Notes: generated by a model from the letters alone, not told the origin. DNA of 64,000 nucleotides from Arion vulgaris (GCA_020796225.1 CM036767.1:15592427-15656426); one strand, 5' to 3'; positions 10,613 through 21,784 are shown, numbered from the stretch's first letter. Numbers and translations: made by a program.

Positions 10613-11382
10613 ACTGATAACAGTTTAATATTACTATTAACATCAATTTATTACTACTACAATTGCAATTGCCGCACGGCTCCCACGAGTTCCCAGCCAT
10701 CAGCAGCTGTTCCCAAGTATACCAAAACGTTGGACAACACTGATTAAGGGCCCACTTATGTGTATATTCAAATGAATCATTAGCTGACTGTCTAACTAAA
10801 GTTGATAAATAACTTCAAACTGTGAGACTAAATGACATGTACTTTTATCACAAACTAACAGAATAAGAGAAAATAAATTAAAAGCTGGTAACGATCGAAA
10901 GACATAAACATAAATTGATAGTTAATTTTTCCAAGTAAAATCGTGCAGTCCGTTGGCACATGATCAAACGTGATATACAGACATGCACATACCGAATCAT
11001 TTGGTAGTTTATGTATCAACTTGCAAAATTTCTAAATGGAATGTCCAAGTTTGTCTTCGTCCATCTCCAATATGACTAGACGTTTGATCACTTGATCAAG
11101 TCTACCCTGCTGCCAGTGATCGATGCGAAATTTCCAGGTTTTTGTGTGTTTTTTTTACGTAGAAGTGGAAACAATCTTTGAAACTTCTGTGTGGAAGATT
11201 ATCATTTAACCAACAGGCCTGGGTGACCACCAAAAGGGGCTTACTTGCCTTGACTAGTTGTCTAGTTCTGCGATGTACGCACAATCAATGTAAACAGCTA
11301 TCTAACCTGATGATGACATATAATGCAATAAACAAGAACACACATACTGCCAGTAGGGTTTTGTAATAAGCATTTATAATAC

Positions 11383-11512
11383 CTCCGCTAGCATAGATCT
11401 TTCCCTGTCTTGCAAAGACAGACTTCAAATAAACACCATTGTGGTAAAATCCCACCACAAAATCCTTCGTAGATGAAGTTAGTCCATTAACGGTGAAATA
11501 ATAAAGTCCAGC
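11383..11512 (-). CDS. C1q gene exon 3: central C1q strands
   Basis: The acceptor ATTCCTCCAG precedes 11512 and the donor GGAG^GTATTA follows 11383. The reading starts AGLYYFTVNGL, continuing exactly from FTAPK in exon 2, and goes on through KDFVVGFYHNGVYLKSVF to KIYASG. These are the middle strands of the jelly-roll fold. The exon is 130 nt and leaves in phase 1, so a last exon is expected to complete the domain; none was recognised at lower coordinates in this window. Confidence 0.8.
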
Positions 11513-14500
11513 CTGGAGGAATATTTAAAATAAATTAGTTGTATTGTTAGTAATTGAACTCGGAAGGGAAAACAATTTATTCAGGAAAATTAAAGCATTT
11601 TGAACACATAAATTTGAAACAAAAATTGTAATGGAAGCAGCTGTGTTGAAAATAGCCATGTTGGCATAGCCAGTTGAAGCAGCTATGTTGACATAGTCAA
11701 GTTGAAGCAGCCATGTTGACAGTCGTTGGAAGCAGCATGTGCATAGCAGTTGGAAGCAGCATGTTGACATAGCAAGTTGGAAGCAGCCATGTTGACATAG
11801 CCAAGTTGGAAGCAGCTATGTTGACATAGTCAAGTTGGAAGCAGCTATGTTGACATAGCCAAAGTTGGAAGCAGCATGTTGACATAGCCAAGTTGGAAGC
11901 AGCATGTTGACATAGTCAAGTTGGAAGCAGCTATGTTGACATAGCCAAGTTGGAAGCAGCTATGTTGACATAGCCAAGTTGAAGCAGCATGTTGACATAG
12001 CCAAGTTGGAAGCAGCCATGTTGACATAGCCAAGTTGGAAGCAGCCATGTTGACATAGCCAAGTTGGAAGCAGCCATGTCAGCATAGTCAAGTTGGAAGC
12101 AGCAATGTTGACATAGTCAAGTTGGAAGCAGCAATGTTGACATAGTCAATTTGGGAAGCAGCCATGTTGACATAGCCTAGTTGGAAGCAGCCATGTTGAC
12201 ATAGCCAAGTGGAAGCAGCATGTTGACAGCAAGTTGGAAGCAGCCATGTCAGCATAGCCAAGTTGGAAGCAGCAATGTTGACATAGTCAAGTTGGAAGCA
12301 GCAATGTTGACATAGCCAAGTTGGAAGCAGCCATGTTGACATAGTCAAGTTAGACATGCTGATAGCCAGTTGAACAGCAGTTATAGTCAAGTTGGAAGCA
12401 GCAATGTTGACATAGCCAAGATGGAAGCAGCTATGTTGACACAGCCAAGTTGGAAGCAGCCATGTCAGCATAGCCAAGTTGGAAGCAGCAATGTTGACAT
12501 AGTCAAGTTGGAAGCAGCAATGTTGACATAGCCAAGTTGGAAGCAGCCATGTTGACATAGTCAAGTTGGAAGCAGCCATGTTGACATAGTCAAGTTGGAA
12601 GCAGCAATGTTGACATAGCCAAGTTGGAAGCAGCCATGTTGACATAGCCAAGTTGGAAGCAGCCATGTTGACATAGCCAAGTTGGAAGCAGCCATGTTGA
12701 CATAGCCAAGTTGGAAGCAGCCATGTTGACATAGCCAAGTTGGAAGCAGCCATGTTGACATAGACGAGAAGAAAAGGACACGATGAAGACAAATACTTCA
12801 CTTTTCTATTATTATGTAATAATTACTTAATGTAGATTTAGATTTAGGATTCTGACAAAGCATATGACAACATCATACATTTTTACATAAATCTGATATT
12901 TCTTCTCAATGCTATTTCTGTTGCAGCCTTATGAGGTTACATTTCTGCTCAGAACTTGCTCATTTGTGTCTGTCTCTATATAGGGAGAAGCATCTGTCTC
13001 TATATAGGGAGAAGCGTCTGTCTCTTCTATATAGGGAGAAGCGTCTGTCTCTATATAGGAGAAGGTCTGTCTCTATATAGGAGAAGCGTCTGTCTCTATA
13101 TAGGAGAAGCGTCTGTCTCTATATAGGAGAACCGTCTGTCTCTATATAGGAGAAGCATCTGTCTCTATATAGGAGAAGCGTCTGTCTCTATATAGGAGAA
13201 CTCTGTCTCTATATAGGAGAAGCGTCTGTCTCTATATAGGGAGAAGCATCTGTCTCTATATAGGGAGAAGCGTCTGTCTCTATATAGGGAGAAGCGTCTG
13301 TCTCTATATAGGAGAAAAGTGTCTGGCTCTGTCTCATATGGGAGAAGAACTTCGGTCTGTCTCTATATAGGAGAAAGGGAGAACCGTCTGTCTCTATATA
13401 GGGAGAAAGAGAGAAGCGTCTGTCTCTATATAGGGAGAAGCGTCTGTCTCTATATAGGGAGAAGCGTCTGTCTCTATATAGGGAGAAGCGTCTGGCCGAA
13501 GGGATTAGAGCGCGAGTTCCCATTCCAGAGACCCTGGTTAGATCTCCGGTAAGGTCAATGAGTTTTTCTGTCGGGGGCACAAAGAAAAAATCCGAACAGT
13601 TTCGCGGTGACTGCGCTAGCCACGTGACCATTAATTGCCTCAGACTCATGGCGCCCCCGCCCCCGCCCCCATTCACGTCCAACACCGCCCTACAAAGCGG
13701 TAACACAGTCAGTAAAGATATTTTAAAAAAAAAAATTATTTACCGTTAACTACTTCATGTTTATTTGTAATCTAATAACTATTCTTCTTCCTGAATTTAT
13801 CATGGAATTTGTAGTTCAGCTGTCTGTGTAGACATGTGTTCTTAAAACTATTGGGCTATTGACATCCGTATACTTCATACACAGTGGCGGCTCGTGCTCA
13901 TTTTTGTTGGTGGGCCAGACACAAATTTTCGGGGAAATCATGGCTTTGGGTTATGTTATATTTTAATTTATTAAATAATAAATACACGTTACATATTATG
14001 TTTGGTGGGGCCCGGCCCTTCTGGGCCTTAATGACGAGCCGCCACTGTTCATACATATTTTCTTTGGAATTGAAAAAGATCACGTTTTTCTATACTTCTT
14101 TGAACTCCTTAAGCTGAGCTATTTCATATTCATATGTTGGATTGGTAACGATTGGTTATATGGTTCTTGGCAGTGGCGGCTCGTGATCGTTTTTGTTGGT
14201 GGGGCCAGACACAAATTTTCGAGAAAATCATGGCTTTTGGTTATGTTATATTTTAATTTATTAAATAATAAATACACGTTGCATATTATTTTGGTGGGGC
14301 CGGCCCTCTGACCCTTAATGATGAGCCGCCACTGGTTCTTGGTATCCAATGTGCCAGTACTAGCTCTTCTTGCACTCTTTTTTTGTTGTAATCGTCTGCT
14401 ATGAATTGAGACGCAGTTATGGCGACAAATATAGTGACTATGACTGGTTTGTTGTAACAGTTTGCTTATCCCTGTGACTGCAGAGATATTAGTAGGTTAG

Positions 14501-17500
14501 ATCTCCAATTAAAGGATCAAGGCAGGAGCGGCTCGTCATTGAGGGCCAGTGGGGCTCGGCCCCACCAATAATCGAAAGGTAGAATAACTTCTCGGAATAG
14601 GCATATAATAGTAAATACTAAAATAAAACATGATTTTTCAGAATATTTGTGTCTGGCCCCACCAAAAAAAAACTGACCACGAGCCGCCACTGGATCAGGG
14701 TTTCCTGTAGTCCAACAGTGTACCGAGTGTGCACTAACAAATGTTTGGCACAAGCCGGCCTCGAACTACGGAATTTCTACAGGACGTTGTCACTAGTGCA
14801 GCATGTTATCGACACCTTTATCGACTCCGTTATCGACACCTTTATCGACTCCGTTATCTACTCCGTTATCGACTCTGTTATCGGTGACTTCATTAGTTCA
14901 TATGAATTTGTATAAAAGATGAAAATCGTGGCATATCATTTACTGGACGTAGCCATCAACAACAGTAAACGATTCGTTGATTTTCTATGCATCACTTATT
15001 CGTTCAGTAGTTTGCTTTGCTTTCTGAACAGTGAGTTCTAGACCTTTTATTAAAACCCCACGGAAACGAATTTGCTTCCAAACTGCCTCCGCGGAGTTTG
15101 AACCAGGTACTCTTGGGTTGTGATCGAGCTGACTACCGCTTCAGCTACAGACGCTCCCCTTTAAAAGACACTTCTTATATTATTTCCTTTTCGCCAACAT
15201 AAAACCTGCACATAAACCAGAGGTACACGCAGATCAACACAAAATGCCCTTATCAGGGCAGCACCCAGACAGACACAAAAATGCCCTTATCAGGGCAGCA
15301 CCCAGACACAGATCAAAACCAAATGTCCTTATTAGAACAGAACAGACAGACACAATATGTAACACGCAGTCCACACCAGGACAAGTCCCAGGCCACATAG
15401 CCACACCAAGAAAAAAGGCCAATACGCCCTGATATAACCAAGAAGACATAGGTTGAAAGGGGCGTGCTTCAGCCACATAGAGGCTTAATCCACCACCTAA
15501 CAAACAAACAAATTTTCTTTTCGTAGCTTATCATTTGTAAGTACATCAGGAAATTTAGTAATCTCTTATACTTCTAAGCTGCTTGACAGATTTCATTCTT
15601 CTTCCAACCTCAGGAATGGTGAATTTTCACTCTTTTTTCTATAGTGTAATGGGGGAAAGAAACAGTTAGAAGACAGAATTGATGCATTTGAGATGTGGAT
15701 ATATAGAAGAATAGGCAGAGGCAATACTCTTCCACCCCTAAGATGGAGGCCTGAGATTCTGCCCTATGTGGGCCTACGTCTCTTCGCTAGATGCACCTCT
15801 CATCCTATATGTTTATTTGTTGACCCCCAGGGCTCGGAGTTTCGCCATGTGCAACTCAACTCGGGACCCTACCTTCGGACTCAGAGGTTAGTCCTATGTG
15901 GGCTGACGACTCTTCTTTGGATGCACCCCTCATCCCTTGATGTTTATCCGTCCAGCTTTTTCCATCGGCCGGAAGAGACGAGCATTAATAGTCACTCTGA
16001 GATTCCGCTCGTCGGTGTTGAGAAGCGGATCCCATCCAGCGTGACTACCTCTGCATCTCTTCCTACACCAGAGTAGCTCTCCCTCGATCCCTACCCGCTT
16101 AACCAGATAGGAACCAGTGTCTTTTACCCGGGTCACCGCGTGGAGGTGGGGTAGGATATTGGTTAGTGCCAGCTCACTAATCCTGGCGCGTTGACCCGCT
16201 TCCGAATTCACGTTGAGCACGTAAAAGAACTTACTTTTACAGTGTAAATTGATAAACGTAAACTATAGTGTAAAATTGATAAACGTAAACTATAGTGTTC
16301 AAGATAAAGAGCCTTATCACGGAAGCTAATCTGGCATATGTTTATAAAAATGAGAAGGTTCAATTATGACGTAATATAGGTCAAATGTCCGAGTCTGTGA
16401 TGTTGTGTAATTATGGTGCGGGAAGGAGCGATGAACAAATGTGAAGGAAGAGCAAGCTAGTCAGAACCGGTTTAAATTGTAAATAGACAAAACGCAATGT
16501 GTACCTGGCAACTTTTGATTTGTCAATGGGGCTACTTTTATCTTGAACACCCTGTATAAAGCCAATTTTCGTGAGAAAATAGTTGTTAACCGAAGTGCAA
16601 TGATAATTGTCCTATCAACGATTCAATTAAAGTATCAAACTCAGTGGCGGCTCGTCATTAAGGGCCAATAGGACCGGGCCCCACCAAAATAATGTATAAC
16701 GTGTATTTATTATTTTATAAATTAAAATATATTACCAAAAACCATGATTTATCAGAAAAAATTTGTCTGGCCCCACCAAAAAAAATGAGCACAAGCCGCC
16801 ACTGATTAAACTATTACTGTCCTATATTCAGAAAGTGTTAGAATAGCATTAGAATAACAACAGTGTTACCTTGGGGGCGGTAAACACGCCAGTTTGGCTG
16901 TTGTAACCGCTACCGTTATTGTAGTAGACATCATTAAATGCAATATTATAAATAGGCGATAAGATCTGGTTTGATGTAAGCCCAGCACTGAATGCGATGT
17001 AAGTGGAATTGTCTGATAACAAGTTGAAGGGAATAATAAACAGATAATTATCATGAAATATTTAAATAAATAAATAGTCTTATTTCAAGAGGAAACGTCA
17101 GGTGATCGATATTCAGACAAACTAACTTAATGCTCATCATCATCATCAGGTGTCGTGCCGGCTGACTGAGCCGATCATGGATCTCCACAAATCTCTGTCC
17201 CTGATATTTGCTATCATCTCAGATGTTGACGCTATTCCGTGCCATGAAGTCAGCCTGTCTAATACTTTCTCTCTTTGCCTTCCTCTGTCTCGTCTCCCTT
17301 TGATTTTACCGGTTGTCACAATGTGGTCTAAGCCTCCCCTTTTCAACACATGTCCGAAAAATGTTGAGTGCCTCTTTCTTACATTGACAATACGTTTTCT
17401 CTGTATCTTGGCTTCATTCAACAAATCCCCCACATTCGTCATTTTCGTCCATGAGATTCTCACCATTTTTCTTTAAAACCACATATATATATATGACCTC

Positions 17501-20500
17501 CAGAGATATATACGACCTCCAGAGATATATATGACCTCCAGAGATATATATGACCTCCAGAGATATATATGACCTCCAGAGATATATATGACCTCCAGAG
17601 ATATATATGACCTCCAGAGATATATATGACCTCCAGAGATATATATGACCTCCAGAGATATATATGACCTCCAGAGATATATATGACCTCCAGAGATATT
17701 TATTTATCCGTGGGGAGAGTTAGTTTCCTATCTTGTGCCAGGTGTGTTGCGCTTGACGTTGTCAGTCCATGCTTTCGCAGGGACTCTGAGATGTTATCTA
17801 TCCATTGTGTTCTTGGCCTACCTGCGCCCTGAGTGTCGATTATTATAGGCACGTGATGGTAGTAAATGTGGTTCCATTCTCATTAGATGGCCGAACCACT
17901 TGAATCTTTGCTTCTCGATGTACTGTATGCATGGTATAGTACCAATGATGCTTCTGATATTCTCGTTTCTCACTCTATCTCTCCTTGTAACGTTGACAGC
18001 TGTTCGTAGACATCTCATTTCACATGTTGTAATCTTTCTTTCTAGTGTCTTAGTCAGGGCCATGTTTGGCACTGATAGCAGAGAGTTGGAATAAATATGC
18101 AGTTTATCAGTTGTCGTTTGACTGCCATGTTAATGCTTGGATGTTTTAATAGTGGTGACAGTTGGTATGTCACTGCATTTGTCTTCTGGCATCTAGTCTC
18201 GATTTCTCTGTCCATCTTTCCATCTGCTGTGAATATACTCCCGAGATATTTGAATTCTGGAGTCTGTTGTATTTTGACATTATTCACGTGTATATTTAGT
18301 TGACCTGTTGACCTACTTATTGTCATGACTTCTGTTTTGGAGGTGTTAATTTTCATGTCATATTTTTCGCATGTCGTTTGCAGTGCATTTATCTGTTGTT
18401 GAAGTTTGTGTTCGTTGTTGTAAATTATACTCTGATCATCTGCAAAGAGTAGTTCGTTGATTAAATTGTAGTTGTTATCGAGGTTGTTATCTGTCTTGGT
18501 TTCTTGCGTTATCCTGTCTATGTATATATTGAAAAGTACAGGCGAAAGCACACATCCCTGCCTTACTCCTGATGATAATTCAAATTCGTCTGTCAGGCGG
18601 TCGCTTGTTCGTACTACGCTTGAGCATTTTTAGAATAGCACTCTAATATTGTCTAATAGTTTCCCCTGAATTCCATATTCACTTAGTATGGCCCATAGTT
18701 TGTTTCTGTTTATTCTATCAAATGCCTTTTCTTGGTCTATGAATGCTAAGTTGAGCTGTTTGTCATATTCTATGGTGTTTCGCTGAGTTGCCTTAGTGTG
18801 AACAGGGCATCAGTGCAACTCTTTCCTTTTCTGAACCCAAATTGAGCGATGTTCAGTTGTGGTTCTATTATAGGTTTGATTCTAGATTCCAAAATGTTAG
18901 CATATAATTTCCCAACATGACTTAATAACGATATGCCTCTGTATGTATTGCATTCTCTTTTGTTGCCCTTTTTCCATATTGGTATTATGATGGCTTTCTG
19001 CCAATCTTTGGGGACTTCTCTTCTGTCCAGGCTGACTTGAAGATTCTATGTATCCATTGTATTCCTGTTTCTCCGCATGCCTTGATTGCTTCATTGGTTA
19101 TACCGTCTATGCCTGCTGTCTTGTGAGGTGGACTCTTCTTCACAACTTCTTCTATTTCTTGGATGAGTATATTTGGTTCTTCTATGCTTGTGTTATTTTT
19201 AAATCTATTCGCAGTTGGTGTTGACGGTTGGTTAAGTAGTTCTTGGAGTTATTCTTTCCATCTGTTCTTCCTTCCGTTTGTATTAAATATCGGTGTACCG
19301 TTTTATCATTAATAATGTCAGTGGGGTTGAAACTTTCGTCTCTTATCCACATGGAATTGACACTTTTGAAAAAGTTTTGTGGCTGTTCTTTGCATAGTAA
19401 TGACAGTTGTTCTCCGTATTTTCCCAACGATTCTGTCTTTGATTTTTTGATTACTTGTTTACTATGTCTTCTCGCTGTTCTGTAAGCTGTGTAATCATCT
19501 TGGCTTTTGGATTTTATCCATGTTTTGAAACATTTCTTCTTTGCTTTTATTGATTCTTTGACTTCGTTGTTCCACCATGCAGTTTTTTGTTTGAATTTCT
19601 GTCTTAACTGTTTCTTGCCACATAGTGTGTTTAATGTTTTCATCATTGCTGTTTTAAATGTTTCCCATTCTTGATGTATATTGCTTATATTTGATGGTAG
19701 CGCTGTAAAAATATTTGTCATCATGTTGTTCATATCGTTTTGTATGTCCTCTTCCTCTAATTTTTTCAAGTTGGTGACGAAAATTGGATTTCTTTTTCTC
19801 TGTTTAGTTTCTTTTGCCTTGAATTGTGTTAGTATGACTGGTCTGTGATCTGTGTCTATATCTATATTCGGTATGGTTCTTGCATCTATTATATTCCTCT
19901 TTTGTCTTTGTCTAACGAGTATATAGTCGATTTGAGATGACTGTTCTATGTTGTTGCACTTGTACCATGTTTGTCTAACGAGTATATAGTCGATTTGAGA
20001 TGACTGTTCTATGTTGTTGCACTTGTACCATGTTTGTCTAACGAGTATATAGTCGATTTGAGATGACTGTTCTATGTTGTTCCACTTGTACCATGTTTGT
20101 CTAACGAGTATATAGTCGATTTGAGATGACTGTTCTATGTTGTTCCACTTGTACCATGTTTGTCTAACGAGTATATAGTCCATTTGAGATGACTGTTCTA
20201 TGTTGTTCCACTTGTACCATGTTTGTCTAACGAGTATATAGTCGATTTGAGATGACTGTTCTATGTTGTTCCACTTGTACCATGTTTGTCTAACGAGTAT
20301 ATAGTCGATTTGAGATGACTGTTCTATGTTGTTCCACTTGTACCATGTTTGTCTAACGAGTATATAGTCGATTTGAGATGACTGTTCTATGTTGTTCCAC
20401 TTATACCATGTTTGTGTATGGCTTCGTCGATGCTGGAATAGTGTGTTTGTTATGATCAGGTCGTGTTCGTAGCATAGGTTGATCATTTCTTCTCCGTTGT

Positions 20501-21748
20501 TGTTTCGTTCTGCTTCGGTGTCGCTGATATTTCCTAGGCATGTCTCGTGTCGTCTTTTGCTTCCGACTCTTCAGTTGAAGTCACCCATTATAATTAACTC
20601 ATCTTTATCGTTTGTTTTATTAATTGTGTCTGACAGTTGGTCGAAGAATTCACGTCGTTGCTGTTCATTGCAGCTATCGTTGCACGGGCCTGTTTTGGGC
20701 ATAAAATAAGTTTCCTAACAGGAACAGTTTCGCTGTCCTGTCATACGGGAGACCCGGGTTAGATGCCTGGTAAGGTCAAGGAGTATTTTCTGTCGGGGGC
20801 ATAAAGGAAAAATCCGAACCTGAACAGTTTCGTGGTGACTGCACTAGTCACGTGACCATTGATTTCCTCAGTCTCATCTTCTCACATGTCCTACACCGCC
20901 CTAAAGAGCAGTATTATATACAGCAGCAACAGCAACGACAGCAAAGACAGCAACAACAGCAACGACGGCAACGACATCAAAGACAGCAAAGAGAGCAACG
21001 ACAGCAAAGACAGCAGAGACAGCAACGACAGCAGCGACAGCAAAGACAGCAACGACAGCAAAGACAGCAGAGACAGCAGCGACAGCAAAGAGAGCAACGA
21101 CAGCAAAGACAGCAACAACAGCAGTGACAGCAGCGACAGCAACAACGGCAAAGACCGAATAACAGCAAAGATAGCAACGACAGTAAAGACAGCAATGAAA
21201 GCAAAGACAGCAACGACAGTAAAGACAGCAGAGACAGCAGCGACAGCAAAGAGAGCAACGACAGCAAAGACAGCAACAACAGCAGTGACAGCAGCGACAG
21301 CAACAACGGCAAAGACCGAATAACAGCAAAGATAGCAACGACAGTAAAGACAGCAATGAAAGCAAAGACAGCAACGACAGTAAAGACAGCAACGGCAGCA
21401 ACGACAGAAAATACAGCAGCGACAGCAAAGACAGCAACGACATCAGAGACAGCAAAGACAACAACGACAGCACAGACAGCAACGACAGCAAAGGCAACAA
21501 AAACAGCAAAGACAGCACAGACAGCAACGACATCAGAGACAGCAAAGACAACAACGACAGCACAGACAGCAACGACAGCAAAGGCAACAAAAACAGCAAA
21601 GACAGCACAGACAGCAAAGACAGATGACTACTTTTCGAAGATAATTGTATTGTTTTTCTAAAATAATTTTAGAGCAATACTTACCATCGCAATCTACGAC
21701 TACTACAGATGCGAGCAGAATCATGCTGACTACTACTGCGAGAAACAT
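11383..21748 (-). CDS. Secreted C1q-domain protein gene (three exons, 3' end not found)
   Basis: Three minus-strand exons join in frame: 21748-21685 (64 nt), 17012-16870 (143 nt) and 11512-11383 (130 nt). Introns are phase 1, then phase 0, and exon 3 ends in phase 1, each with GT-AG borders. The product starts with a signal peptide and then a single globular C1q domain. Recognisable pieces are IAFSAGL at the domain start, the turn GVFTAPKAGLYYFTVNG spanning the exon 2/3 junction, and the central FYHNGVYLKS strand. There is no collagen stretch, so it fits the short single-C1q type common in molluscs, where such proteins act as secreted lectin-like pattern-recognition molecules (family knowledge). 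About 112 codons are visible. The C-terminal strands and stop should follow below 11383 but were not found, so the gene is either incomplete here or broken. Introns of about 4.7 and 5.4 kb are full of repeats. Confidence 0.8.
11640..12762. repeat. 29-bp minisatellite, about 38 copies, in C1q intron 2
   Basis: Unit GTTGGAAGCAGCCATGTTGA + CATAGCCAA (29 bases), with mutated, shortened copies near 11700, 12220 and 12360. Because 29 is not a multiple of three, each minus-strand frame cycles through all phases and stays open for up to 237 codons. This is a property of the unit, not a gene. Confidence 0.92.
12968..13492. repeat. 23-24 bp minisatellite in C1q intron 2
   Basis: Unit GTCTGTCTCTATATAGGGAG + AAGC, about 21 copies, with 23-base variants (one G fewer) and irregular copies near 13320-13420. 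It runs directly into SINE-6. Confidence 0.9.
13493..13715 (+). mobile_element. SINE-6 copy
   Basis: Head CCGAAGGGATTAGAGCGCGA with a degenerate box-B region (CTGGTTAGATCTCC), then a body with TTTCTGTCGGGGGCA, CGGTGACTGC and CACGTGACCATT. Matches 20735-20920. A local GCCCCC run at 13653-13671 is peculiar to this copy. Confidence 0.65.
13882..14047 (+). mobile_element. MITE-1 copy 3
   Basis: Perfect 8-bp duplication TTCATACA at 13874-13881 and 14048-14055; inverted ends CAGTGGCGGCTCGT. Orientation A; in C1q intron 2. Confidence 0.92.
14171..14334 (+). mobile_element. MITE-1 copy 4
   Basis: Perfect 8-bp duplication GTTCTTGG at 14163-14170 and 14335-14342. Orientation A; only about 120 bp from copy 3. 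Confidence 0.92.
14523..14692 (-). mobile_element. MITE-1 copy 5
   Basis: Ends CAGGAGCGGCTCGT and CAGTGGCGGCTCGT (reverse complement). 8-bp duplication with one mismatch, GATCAAGG at 14515-14522 and GATCAGGG at 14693-14700. Orientation B. Confidence 0.9.
14806..14885. repeat. 15/30-bp tandem repeat (TTATCGACTCCG)
   Basis: Alternating TTATCGACACCTT and TTATCGACTCCG blocks, about five copies of 15 bases. Confidence 0.8.
15040..15165 (-). mobile_element. SINE-4 head, minus strand
   Basis: Minus strand GAGCGTCTGTAGCTGAAGCG (A-box-like) and CCTGGTTCAAACTCC (B-box-like): a tRNA-derived head without a clear body. Confidence 0.5.
15228..15330. repeat. Short direct repeat (TGCCCTTATCAGGGCAGCAC)
   Basis: Two close copies of a ~56-base unit and a degenerate third. 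Each contains the small palindrome GCCCTTATCAGGGC. Bases 15331-15640 hold nothing recognised. Confidence 0.7.
15645..15735 (+). pseudogene. LINE RT-end fragment
   Basis: Reads KKQLEDRIDAFEMWIYRRI, the block that follows the RT thumb in several LINE groups. Very short. Bases 15735-15950 carry a ~125-bp spaced duplicate (TGGGC, TCTTC, TGCACC, TCATCC blocks at 15768 and 15896). Confidence 0.6.
15950..16230 (+). pseudogene. LINE-B linker fragment
   Basis: Matches the reverse complement of 26690-26960, the region between RT and RNase H in the LINE-B copy there (shared CCATCGGCCGGAAGA, ACCAGAGTAGCTCTCCCTCG and GTGCCAGCTCACTAATCCTG). Bases 16231-16630 show only a short SINE-7-like 3' end at 16590-16630. 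Confidence 0.6.
16642..16804 (-). mobile_element. MITE-1 copy 6
   Basis: 8-bp duplication with one mismatch, ATCAAACT at 16634-16641 and ATTAAACT at 16805-16812. Orientation B. It lies about 65 bp downstream of the C1q exon 2 donor. Confidence 0.9.
16870..17012 (-). CDS. C1q gene exon 2: N-terminal half of the C1q domain
   Basis: A pyrimidine-rich acceptor ending TTATCAG precedes base 17012; the donor AAG^GTAACA follows 16870. The reading begins DNSTYIAFSAGL and ends GYNSQTGVFTAPK, which matches the first strands of a C1q domain and its conserved G-x-FTAP turn. The NST sequence just after the signal peptide is a possible N-glycosylation site. It is 143 nt, phase 1 in and phase 0 out, with no stop in the chosen frame. 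Confidence 0.82.
17130..17470 (-). pseudogene. LINE-E 3' end, 5' truncated
   Basis: Encodes LLNEAKIQRKRIVNVRKR, TFFGHVLKRGGLDHIVTTGK, RDRGRQREKVLDRLTSW. Ends in a GAT-type tail at 17133-17147, as RTE-like LINEs do. Related plus-strand fragment at 29120-29535. Confidence 0.8.
17480..17700. repeat. 17-bp tandem repeat at the 3' end of LINE-D
   Basis: Unit ATATATGACCTCCAGAG, about 13 nearly identical copies, abutting the end of LINE-D at 17702. Confidence 0.92.
17702..20705 (-). pseudogene. LINE-D: long copy with endonuclease and RT, broken
   Basis: Minus-strand order: endonuclease (GDFN near 20580, then MINLCYEHDLIITNTLFQHR, IDYILVR, DTDHRPVI); a linker with KQKTAWWNNEVKESIKAKKK; RT blocks (ISLLSHVGKLYANILESRIK, QFGFRKGKSCTDALFTLRQL, LLFADDQSIIY); the thumb (FKYLGSIFTADGKMD); and the end FGHLMRMEPHLLPSRAYNN. 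Stops and frameshifts occur, mainly 18550-19180, so it is dead. The endonuclease carries an eightfold internal repeat (19909-20412). It is 5' truncated near 20705. It lies in C1q intron 1 in the same orientation as the gene. Clade uncertain, between RTE-like and CR1/Jockey-like. Confidence 0.8.
19909..20412 (-). repeat. 63-bp x 8 in-frame repeat inside the LINE-D endonuclease
   Basis: Eight tandem 63-base units, each encoding the 21 residues QTWYKWNNIEQSSQIDYILV + R; two units have Cys for Trp and one has Met for Ile. All are in the same frame, giving an uninterrupted 434-codon frame (19182-20486). Relatives are expected to have this segment once, between the ITNTLFQ and DHRP blocks. Confidence 0.9.
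20735..20920 (+). mobile_element. SINE-6 copy
   Basis: Matches 13493-13715: CTGTCGGGGGCATAAAGG, CAGTTTCGTGGTGACTGC and CACGTGACCATTGATT. Ends just before the 9-bp array, as the other copy ends in an A-rich stretch. Confidence 0.6.
20925..21625. repeat. 9-bp CAG-rich array (GACAGCAAM) in C1q intron 1
   Basis: About 75 units of GACAGCAAC / GACAGCAAA with higher-order duplication (segments near 21150-21230 and 21320-21400 repeat). The plus strand can read as poly-QQR, poly-DSND or poly-TAATAK in the three frames, all artefacts. Confidence 0.92.
21685..21748 (-). CDS. C1q gene exon 1: signal peptide
   Basis: Starts at the ATG at 21748 and reads MFLAVVVSMILLASVVVV followed by DCD, a short hydrophobic signal peptide with a plausible cleavage site at the acidic stretch. 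It ends one base into a codon at a strong donor (G^GTAAGT at 21685/21684). The next two bases come from exon 2 and make GAC (Asp), keeping the frame. The 9-bp CAG-rich array at 20925-21625 begins about 60 bp inside the intron. Confidence 0.8.
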
Positions 21749-21784
21749 GATGATGATGGTGAGTGCCTGTAACGCATATATCCA

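Noticed and set aside
10900..11110. Minus-strand exon with RLDQVIKRLVILEMDEDK as the C1q 3' end
   Set aside because: Its content does not resemble C1q C-terminal strands, the frame has nearby stops on both sides and the phase does not fit.
12088..12801. 237-codon minus-strand frame of LAMSTW/LPTWLCQH repeats
   Set aside because: It is a by-product of the 29-bp minisatellite, with no start context, domain or flanking exon.
20859..21617. Poly-Gln/Arg, poly-Asp/Ser and Leu/Ser-rich frames on both strands
   Set aside because: All six frames of the 9-bp CAG-rich array are nearly stop-free; the array is intronic to the C1q gene.
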